In this document: piece by piece, positions 1-4,981 of the stretch
Numbering within the stretch: position 1 is the stretch's first letter
Layout of the letters: each line of letters starts with the position of its first letter
Program-made: the position numbers and the translations under genes
Assembly: GCA_965219665.1 (NCBI GenBank)
Contig: CBDCOD010000021.1
Coordinates: 61,968-125,967, forward strand
Length of the DNA stretch: 64,000 nt
Direction of reading: 5' to 3'
From: CBDCOD01 sp965219665
GTDB lineage: Bacteria > Pseudomonadota > Gammaproteobacteria > CAKMZV01
The notes under the pieces: model-generated
Database searches by the model: none
The model's input: only the letters and a program-made list of their open reading frames with translations
What the model was told of the DNA's origin: nothing

Positions 1-63
1 AAGATCGGGAACATACGCCCCATAGCTATTATCCCCTTGCTCAATAACAACTGTGAATTTCAT
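1..63 (-). CDS. hicB: HicB antitoxin, N-terminal part (cut by window edge)
   Basis: Only the first 21 codons are inside the window. They read as a typical HicB opening: a beta strand of the MKFTVVIEQ type followed by GAYVPDL. The ATG at 63 has an AGGAG ribosome binding site about six bases upstream, placed right after the stop of hicA. HicB proteins bind and neutralise HicA and usually repress the operon through a C-terminal DNA-binding domain, which is not visible here. The call rests on this N-terminus plus the neighbouring hicA. Confidence 0.75.
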   Translation of the reverse strand, partial: MKFTVVIEQGDNSYGAYVPDL

Positions 64-74
64 AATAAACTCCT

Positions 75-260
75 TTATCTAAGACCTGCTTGTTTTAATG
101 CGCTAAAAAGCGTTCCGATTGGTATCTCGACATTGGGTTTTCCAGAAACCGTTACTTTACCCTTTTTGATTGGGTGCTTAAACTGTCTGTGACTCCCTCG
201 TGTTTTGACAAGTAGCCAGCCATCATCTTCCAATGTTTTTACCAATTCCTTTACTTTCAT
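75..260 (-). CDS. hicA: HicA mRNA interferase toxin
   Basis: This 61-residue protein has the double-stranded RNA-binding-like fold signature of HicA: an N-terminal helix (VKELVKTLEDDGW), the TRGSHRQFKHP motif with the His that is catalytic in the family (about residue 24), and the C-terminal PIGTLFSALKQAG helix. HicA cleaves mRNA independently of ribosomes and is neutralised by HicB, whose start lies 11 bases downstream. Length is normal. Its start lies 12 bases after the apparent original stop of the decayed secreted-protein gene upstream, with no attC between them, so these genes seem to share one cassette. The ribosome binding site is weak. Confidence 0.88.
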   Translation of the reverse strand: MKVKELVKTLEDDGWLLVKTRGSHRQFKHPIKKGKVTVSGKPNVEIPIGTLFSALKQAGLR

Positions 261-272
261 GTAATTATTTTA

Positions 273-545
273 CTAGCAAACATTTTGCCACTTACCGTTG
301 ACTTGTTTATATTCACATTGCGAAGTTGCCAAGTGGTGGCAAATCTAAAGACGACAAAGGTTTTAAGTCTGTTGTCGGCAATGATGGTAAGGGTTTATAT
401 TGCTTGAGGGCAAGTCAAGACTATTATCACATACATCAACATGACCACAATTACCACCCCAATCATCACACACATAAGAACTTCTACATTCAGCCTGAAT
501 CGTTAATGCTAATAAACTCAAAACTAATCCAATAGAAAATTTCAT
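273..545 (-). pseudogene. Small secreted Cys-containing protein with two frameshifts
   Basis: The reading frame opens at the ATG at 545 (GGAG site upstream) with a signal peptide (MKFSIGLVLSLLALTIQA) and a mature start ECRSSYVCDDWGGNC, then reaches a stop at 363. Coding continues in other frames. After a one-base loss near 394-397 it reads KPLPSLPTTDLKPLSS-LDLPPLG, a KPLPS-type repeat. After a one-base gain near 325-327 it returns to the first frame and reads CEYKQVNGKWQNVC, ending at 273. The two shifts compensate exactly. I believe I have seen similar small secreted proteins with KPLPS repeats and a C-terminal VNGKWxNVC, but I cannot name the family. Either the gene has decayed or the assembly has two indels. 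A window-local inverted repeat (284-293 with 331-343) lies in its 3' part. Confidence 0.6.
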
Positions 546-603
546 AATTTTTCTCCAACGCTCAGTTACAACAAATAGCTAGGATATCGGGGCGAGTTGC
601 AAC

Positions 604-711
604 GCCTAACGACGTTGCGGGTCAGCGCTAACCCGTTTGCTGAGATGTTGCATTTTAGCACGCGGGTTGGTCCGCTGCAGCCGCCTTGTTAAGCCGCGCT
701 TGCGCGGCAGT
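604..711 (-). mobile_element. ORF-less integron cassette, copy 1 (attC 604-694)
   Basis: Read on the minus strand, the attC-like site starts with GCTTAAC (688-694) and ends with GTTAGGC (604-610), and its arms (CCAACCCG with CGGGTT, and CGGCTGCAGC with GCTGACCCGC) pair imperfectly. Only 17 bases separate it from the previous attC, so this cassette holds no gene. Those bases contain a GC-rich stem (CGCGC-TTG-GCGCG type), shorter than in the other two copies. The attC loop contains TGC-TAAAAT (complement of 652-660), an extended -10-like element facing the secreted-protein/hicAB genes. Confidence 0.65.
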
Positions 712-799
712 GTTTAACGTCGCAAAGAACCGGCAATTTAAAGCAGAGCGACGAAGGAGCGGCGCTTTAAACTGTCCGAGTTAATCTGCCTTGTTATGT
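712..799 (-). repeat. attC-like recombination site after the HNH cassette
   Basis: On the minus strand the site runs from ACATAAC (793-799) to GTTAAAC (712-718). Between them an inverted repeat TTTAAAGC...GCTTTAAA forms the stem. The HNH gene's stop codon lies inside the site, as is common for integron cassettes. The heptamers fit the R'' and R' ends of attC sites, with the VCR-like variant ACATAAC. Confidence 0.65.
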
Positions 800-1512
800 G
801 TTTTTGATTTCAATTCCTCAATTGTAAAAGGTGGTTGTTTCTTGTGTAGCATTGCATGACAATTAGGACATACAGGACGCAGATCATTAATTGGGTTAAC
901 TTCATAGCCTTGCCTGATGTCTGATAACTGGGTCAAGTGGTGCACATGAATAAACCCTTTTCCAATATCTCCATATTCTTTTTCAAAATTAAAATTACAA
1001 ACCGCACATTGCGCGCCATAGTGCTCAATACATTTTGCTCTTGCTATTCGGTTCCTTTCATATGAATTTACAATTACCGTTTTTTTAATTCCTTCAGATA
1101 GAGTTTCCGGTTTATTGAGTTCATCTGGATAATCACTTGTAGATTGAGAGCGCATGATTTTTTCATGCCGAGAGATTATAGTTCTTATGCCGTTTAAGTT
1201 TCCTCTACCAAGCCCTTCATAATAATCTACGTGCTCATTTGCTGGTTTGATTGCGTTACCTAATTTAACAAACCCGTAATCAGATAATATTTGCGTAAGA
1301 AAATAATCGGTGGTTTCTGCATTGTTTGTTCTTGTGTATTTTTTACCATCCAACATTTTTTTGAAATTTACTATGTAATCTGATGAAGAGCCTCTATTCA
1401 TGCCATGACCGATTTCTAGGTTATCAAGAGCATCATTCTTGCTTATTCGCTCATGATAGACATCCTTTGCAGCTTCGTATGCTGCTTGTGTCATTTTTGT
1501 CGTTATTTTCAT
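781..1512 (-). CDS. HNH endonuclease, McrA-like (cassette gene)
   Basis: The 243-residue protein ends in an HNH nuclease domain (about residues 155-235). Its metal-binding and catalytic signature is visible: CAVCNFNF, then VHHLTQL, then N-DLRPVCPNCHAMLH, giving two CxxC pairs and the HH...N...H core. The N-terminal half (MTQAAYEAAKDVYHERIS, GMNRGSSSDYIVNF) resembles the N-terminal domain I associate with predicted restriction HNH proteins, possibly of the type that recognise modified DNA. It is a single-gene cassette: its start is 17 bases below the R' end of the upstream attC and its stop lies inside its own attC. A role in defence is inferred from domain type and context. Confidence 0.8.
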   Translation of the reverse strand: MKITTKMTQAAYEAAKDVYHERISKNDALDNLEIGHGMNRGSSSDYIVNFKKMLDGKKYTRTNNAETTDYFLTQILSDYGFVKLGNAIKPANEHVDYYEGLGRGNLNGIRTIISRHEKIMRSQSTSDYPDELNKPETLSEGIKKTVIVNSYERNRIARAKCIEHYGAQCAVCNFNFEKEYGDIGKGFIHVHHLTQLSDIRQGYEVNPINDLRPVCPNCHAMLHKKQPPFTIEELKSKTHNKAD

Positions 1513-1528
1513 GGGACAACCTTTTTAC

Positions 1529-1594
1529 ACATAACGACTGAAATAACTGGCAGCGAGCGTTAGCGAGGCTGTCCAGTTCATTAATTTGTTATGC
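1529..1594 (-). repeat. attC-like recombination site after the NYN cassette
   Basis: On the minus strand this 66-base site begins with GCATAAC (1588-1594) and ends with GTTATGT (1529-1535). Inside it AACTGG...CCAGTT and AGCC...GGCT form an imperfect stem around a short loop. The NYN gene's stop codon overlaps the first heptamer. GTTATGT/GCATAAC ends resemble those of Vibrio chromosomal attC repeats. It is the clearest attC in the window. Confidence 0.75.
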
Positions 1595-2269
1595 TTTTTT
1601 ATTATTAGGTAAGGTAGTGTTTAAACCATCAATATGCTCTTGTAAATCTGGTTTTATCATTGTTCTCATTGGATCTAATATAAATTCTATTCCTTCTCTT
1701 CGGGCCAATTTTGCAGCGGGAATAAAATCGCTATCGCCAGAAATCAAAACAATTTTATTGACCATTTTTTTATATGACATAGCAGCTATATCAAGACCAA
1801 TCTTCATATCAACACTTTTTTGTTGAGCGTAATAAACAATATCAGACTCTTCTAAATCTTCGTTTAAATTTCCAGCAATAAATTTTTTTTCTTTTTTAGG
1901 ATCTTTAATTTTCCAACGAGCATTTTTCTCATCAAGGAAACCCAATCTTAATGCCAAGTTTCTTGTTTGTTTCAGCTGTTGATGTAAATCATTGCGAAAT
2001 ACAGCTGTACTTGATTTTCCAAAATCAATCAATTTATTAGTTAATGGATGATGAATCTTCTTTGTTAAAGGAGCGCAGTCATAAAAAAATATACGATAGA
2101 GTCTTTCTTGCTCTCTTTTTTCATGATTTTGACCTTGTTTGTTATAAATATGTTTTAAGCAATGATTAAGTAAATCTTTAGCAACTGCATCCGCAGCTGT
2201 TTGCTCAAAATATTTATCATGATGTTTTAAATAAAAAGCACCATCAACTAAAATTGCGACACTTCTCAT
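1589..2269 (-). CDS. NYN-domain (PIN-like, LabA/DUF88) ribonuclease-type protein
   Basis: The 226-residue protein has the acidic nuclease signature of NYN domains: VDGAFY near residue 9, the GLDIAAMSYKK segment near 160, and KIVLISGDSDFIPAAKLARREGIEF near 175-200, where SGDSDF is the family hallmark. NYN proteins are PIN-fold enzymes, usually RNases, and occur widely in mobile and defence regions. The gene is the only ORF of its cassette. It is preceded by a promoter-like sequence and a large stem-loop with a T tract (2293-2370), and no good ribosome binding site is seen before the ATG. Base composition is AT-rich relative to the core genes. Substrate unknown. Confidence 0.85.
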   Translation of the reverse strand: MRSVAILVDGAFYLKHHDKYFEQTAADAVAKDLLNHCLKHIYNKQGQNHEKREQERLYRIFFYDCAPLTKKIHHPLTNKLIDFGKSSTAVFRNDLHQQLKQTRNLALRLGFLDEKNARWKIKDPKKEKKFIAGNLNEDLEESDIVYYAQQKSVDMKIGLDIAAMSYKKMVNKIVLISGDSDFIPAAKLARREGIEFILDPMRTMIKPDLQEHIDGLNTTLPNNKKA

Positions 2270-2292
2270 ATTATGTTCACTATAAAAATATC

Positions 2293-2351
2293 AAAAAAAT
2301 CCGGAGGTTTGGCAAAATCCATACGACCGATTTTGCTTACTGCTCCGGATT
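2293..2351 (-). ncRNA. Structured leader or small RNA with terminator-like end
   Basis: On the minus strand two nested perfect stems are present: AATCCGGAG (complement of 2343-2351) with CTCCGGATT (complement of 2298-2306), and inside it CAAAATC with GATTTTG (2329-2335 and 2313-2319). A run of seven Ts follows at once (complement of 2293-2299). A perfect TATAAT lies just upstream (complement of 2365-2370). A transcript starting near 2357 would therefore be a compact RNA of about 65 bases ending in an intrinsic terminator, 24 bases before the NYN gene. It could be a small RNA, an attenuator for the NYN gene, or simply a cassette terminator. Confidence 0.5.
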
Positions 2352-2364
2352 GCGTATAAGTATC

Positions 2365-2370
2365 ATTATA
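2365..2370 (-). promoter_or_regulatory. -10-like TATAAT upstream of the structured RNA
   Basis: A perfect TATAAT reads on the minus strand. A poor -35 candidate (TTACAA) lies 16 bases upstream. It is placed so that the stem-loop RNA would be transcribed from its first bases. The call depends on sequence only. Confidence 0.4.
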
Positions 2371-2416
2371 CAGTTTTTAATGTTAATTGTAATTATTTCT
2401 TCAGAGTTTATTTAAA

Positions 2417-2578
2417 ATATAACGACGTTGCGGGTCAGCGCCAACCCGTTTGATGAGATGTTGCATTTTAGCACGCGGGTTGGTCTGCTGCAACCGCCTT
2501 GTTAAGCCGCGCTTGCGTGGCGAAAACAAGCAGGGAGTAAGCCGCAACCATGTTAAACACTGCCGCGCAAGCGGCAGT
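2417..2578 (-). mobile_element. ORF-less integron cassette, copy 2 (attC 2417-2507)
   Basis: The attC-like part runs on the minus strand from GCTTAAC (2501-2507) to GTTATAT (2417-2423), with arms CGGTTGCAGC/GCTGACCCGC and CCAACCCG/CGGGTTGG. Upstream within the same cassette lies a strong hairpin (AACACTGCCGC-TTGC-GCGGCAGTGTT, 2552-2582) and a segment shared with copy 3. No ORF fits. Inside the attC loop a possible sigma-70 promoter reads towards the NYN gene: TTGCAG, a 17-base spacer, and TGC-TAAAAT (-10 complement of 2465-2470). Confidence 0.65.
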
Positions 2579-2634
2579 GTTTAACGACTAAACTCAGCGG
2601 CGGCGAAGCCGTCCGCTGGAGTGTTTTGTTAGAC
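2579..2634 (-). repeat. attC-like site after the restriction-modification cassette
   Basis: On the minus strand it runs from GTCTAAC (2628-2634) to GTTAAAC (2579-2585), 56 bases. The stem is formed by CAGCGG-CGGC and GCCG-CCGCTG around TTCG. Both heptamers fit the R''/R' consensus. The stop of the small coding frame ending at 2635 lies at its border. Confidence 0.7.
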
Positions 2635-2883
2635 CTAATTTGTTGGTAAACCCAGCCATGCTAAAGGCAATTCATTAAATTTGTAATGACAATTTACGCT
2701 ATGGATATAATCCAAAGTATCTTTATATTCTGGCTTTTTAAACCAGTCATTTAATACATAAACGTATTCAACTTTTATTCCTATTGATGAAACCAATTTA
2801 AGGTATTGTTTCCGCTTAAAATCACAGGTCTGTAATTTTTCATCAACATCTTGCTTGAGCCTTTGCTTTTTTAAGCAACGACT
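2635..2883 (-). pseudogene. Coding fragment without a start codon (82 codons)
   Basis: A frame open from 2883 to the TAG at 2635 encodes a protein-like sequence (for example YVYVLNDWFKKPEYKDTLDYI, then CHYKFNELPLAWLGLP) with no ATG, GTG or good start. It overlaps the end of the preceding 61-residue ORF in the +1 frame. Removing one A from the six-A run near 2868-2873 would join the two ORFs. It may therefore be the second half of a frameshifted gene or a remnant left by deletion. I do not recognise the family. Its place in a restriction-modification cassette makes a restriction-enzyme C-terminus possible. Confidence 0.5.
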
Positions 2884-3028
2884 TCAATTGTTCCACATGA
2901 GTATAAACATGATTTCTCTTAGTTTCATCGTCACATTCTTCGTAGTGTTTGGTTTCGCTGTATTCTAAGTAGTCTATTAAAACCATCAAGCTATTCTCTT
3001 CATTTTTATCTATCGTTATCTGCTTCAT
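2843..3028 (-). CDS. Small hypothetical protein of the restriction-modification cassette
   Basis: The 61-residue ORF starts with ATG overlapping the stop of the HNH gene (ATGA), so it is probably translationally coupled. The sequence is acidic in the first half (DYLEYSETKHYEECDDETK) and ends in a basic helix (VEQLKSLLKKAKAQARC). I recognise no domain. Small proteins with an N-H-hydrophobic-YxHV segment are common in mobile regions, but I cannot assign a function. It may be fused with the fragment at 2635-2883 if the six-A run is one base too long. Confidence 0.5.
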   Translation of the reverse strand: MKQITIDKNEENSLMVLIDYLEYSETKHYEECDDETKRNHVYTHVEQLKSLLKKAKAQARC

Positions 3029-3612
3029 AAGTAAGTCTCAACTTTTGAAAGTAAAATTCTTTGCATCTTGTCAGCTATTGATTTTTGTGCAAAATGCGCC
3101 ATCCTATGATGATGTGCACACAATACCGACAAATTCCAAATCCCATCTTCACCCCCTTGATACAAGGGGATTATGTGATGCACTTCAACATAGGGTGTGT
3201 TATTAGGCGTTAAAAATGAATTTTTACATTCATCTATTAAACAATGATTACCGTATACTTCTTTTGCTTTTGCAGCCCATTTAGCACTTCTGGCATAAGT
3301 TTCAACTAAATATTCTTTCTTATCAAGGCTTTCTTTAGATATGTCTATGTTTTTTAAGTCTAATCGTTCATCATCAAGTAAATCCAATTCTCTTAATGTG
3401 TAATGACCGGATTTATCAAGGAAGGAAACAAACTTTTCGTCTCGTAACTCTTGGAGTAATCTTCTAACTGTCGCTTGAGGAGTTTTTCCATCAATATCTA
3501 TCACATTGTAATCAGTGTATCTTTGATGCAAATCTTGCAATGAAAAAGTTCTACTTCCCCTGTTATTACAAAAATTTACAAGCAGTTCTTTTAGTTTTTC
3601 TCTTTGGTTCAT
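3025..3612 (-). CDS. HNH restriction endonuclease-like protein with winged-helix N-terminus
   Basis: The 195-residue protein starts at the ATG at 3612 rather than further upstream, because that ATG overlaps the TGA that closes the methyltransferase frame. Residues 1-70 look like a winged helix (TPQATVRRLLQELRDEKFVSFLDKSG). Residues 110-180 form an HNH domain with CLIDECKN, EVHHIIPLYQGG and NLSVLCAHHHRMAH, so the HH, N and H catalytic positions are present. The arrangement, with a GATC-type methyltransferase-like gene upstream, fits a type II restriction-modification pair. Recognition sequence unknown. The 3' end overlaps the next ORF by four bases. Confidence 0.8.
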   Translation of the reverse strand: MNQREKLKELLVNFCNNRGSRTFSLQDLHQRYTDYNVIDIDGKTPQATVRRLLQELRDEKFVSFLDKSGHYTLRELDLLDDERLDLKNIDISKESLDKKEYLVETYARSAKWAAKAKEVYGNHCLIDECKNSFLTPNNTPYVEVHHIIPLYQGGEDGIWNLSVLCAHHHRMAHFAQKSIADKMQRILLSKVETYL

Positions 3613-4380
3613 GCCGCAACTCCTGTAGTGCAACTTCCTGCAAAGGGATCAAAAATTCAAATCACCTTCATTAGTGCTTGCTTCTATTATTCTTTTTAAT
3701 AATTCCACAGGTTTTTGTGTCGGATGTTTCCCAAACTCTTTTTCATATTTCGCTGGAGGCTTTATATTCCAAACAGTTTTCATTTGCTTACCTCCATTTT
3801 CTTGTTTCATTTTTTTATAATGAAACAAGTGCTTTGATTTTTCATTTTTACTTGCCCAGATCACCGTTTCTGTAGAGTGGGTGAAGTACCTACAAGAGAG
3901 ATTGGGAGGTGGGTTAGGCTTTTCCCAAGTTATATCATTAAGTAATTTCATCCCTAGTTGTTGCATTGCATAGCCTATAGAATGAATAACATGCTGTGTT
4001 CCAGATACCCAGATAGTTCCGTCCTTTTTAAGTAATTTTTGACACCTTGATAGCCAACTTAAATTAAACTCGTGATTTAATTCAGCACCTTGTGATTTAT
4101 CCCAATCTCCTTTATCAACTTTAACCATTTTACCTGCATGGCAACTAATACCCCCGTTAGACAAAAAATAAGGTGGATCGGCAAAAATCATCTCAAACTT
4201 CCCAGTAGGATATTTTTCTATTAGTTTATCCATAAACTCTAAACAGTTTGATTGGTAGAGCCATAAACCAATATCATCATTACGGTATACGCATTGGTTA
4301 CTAGCATAGTTTGAGCTTTCCATTACCAATAATGGTAATGCGCTATCACTTTCTTTTACTGAATCATATTTTAAATTCAT
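3609..4380 (-). pseudogene. Beta-class DNA methyltransferase, frameshifted and C-terminally short
   Basis: The main frame (4380-3649, 243 codons) carries motif IV DPPY at residues 68-71, a target-recognition region, and HPTQKPVELLKRII (motif X region). This order is typical of beta-class N6-adenine or N4-cytosine enzymes, most like the DpnA/M2.DpnII type. Motif I (FDPFAGSCTTG) should follow. It is encoded immediately downstream but in another frame: the stop at 3649 interrupts it, and deleting one base from the run at 3651-3655 restores FDPFAGSCTTGVAA. That frame ends at 3609, four bases into the HNH gene. The roughly 25 residues normally found after motif I are absent. Probably inactive as written, unless the shift is a sequence error. 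Confidence 0.75.
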
Positions 4381-4415
4381 ATTTTAGTATCAAACCTATA
4401 ATGTGTTTGGACAAG

Positions 4416-4582
4416 GTATAACGACGTTGCGGGTCAGCGCCAACAACCCGCGTGGTAAGATGTAGCATTTTAGCACGCGGGTTGCTCTGCTGCTTACCGC
4501 CTTGTTAAGCCGCGCTTGCGTGGCGAAAACAAGCAGGGTGGTAAGCCGCAACGTCGCTAAACACTGCCGCGCAAGCGGCAGT
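4416..4582 (-). mobile_element. ORF-less integron cassette, copy 3 (attC 4416-4510)
   Basis: On the minus strand the attC-like part runs from GCTTAAC (4504-4510) to GTTATAC (4416-4422). It is preceded by the same hairpin (AAACACTGCCGC-TTGC-GCGGCAGTGTTT, 4556-4586) and linker as copy 2. Differences from copies 1 and 2 are compensated in part across the stem (GTAAGC with the changed loop GCTACATCTTACC). No ORF is present. TGC-TAAAAT (-10 complement of 4467-4472) is conserved and faces the methyltransferase gene, but the -35 seen in copy 2 is weaker here. A GTTAAAC heptamer at 4583-4589 marks the junction with the material upstream. Confidence 0.6.
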
Positions 4583-4589
4583 GTTTAAC

Positions 4590-4981
4590 AATTAATTATT
4601 GCATGATTATTCACTGATAATGGATTTCACAGACCAGAATTAGTTCGTTATTTGTCATTTATATTATATATAGTTCCATATCTTGAAATAAATGGCTGTA
4701 ATGTAGAATATCTTTTTAGCTCACCTGCCGCTATGAAGCGCAGCGGAATAGCGGTCAGGTGCAGCGCATTGTTGGGCATTTGTAATTTTTTGAATCCATT
4801 TAGTGCTCATGTAATACCTCCATTTATACGGGGAAAAATAAGTAGAACACGAGCGCCTGCTTTGGTTTTCTTTAATATCGCCATTGTCGTATATCTTGAT
4901 TTGCGCATAAAAAAACACCTGTTGAATGCATTATAGAATCTTCTATCAATTTCGCCGTATTGTTAGGGGGTATTACACTGG
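4590..4981 (-). other. Degenerate end of the cassette array next to comM
   Basis: I see no convincing gene here. On the minus strand GCCCAAC (4771-4777) opens a hairpin CACCTGACCGCTAT...ATAGCGGCAGGTG (4722-4761) that looks like an attC, but the expected closing GTTRRRY heptamer is missing, so the site seems truncated. A 65-codon ORF (4918-4721) and a 25-codon ORF (starting MAILKKTKAG) overlap upstream of it. Neither resembles a known protein. A CCCTAAC-type heptamer lies close to the comM stop. The stretch may be a decayed cassette or the remains of an attI side. Confidence 0.4.

Noticed and set aside
326..535. Plus-strand ORF of 69 codons rich in His
   Set aside because: It is the antisense of the frameshifted secreted-protein gene. 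The minus strand has a signal peptide, a ribosome binding site and family-like segments.
3613..3633. Seven extra N-terminal codons for the HNH protein
   Set aside because: They lie in the segment coding for methyltransferase motif I, and the ATG at 3612 overlaps that gene's stop in the usual ATGA fashion.
4652..4936. Plus-strand ORF of 94 codons in the array end
   Set aside because: It runs through the attC-like hairpin at 4717-4777, opposite to all cassette genes, and its protein has no recognisable pattern.
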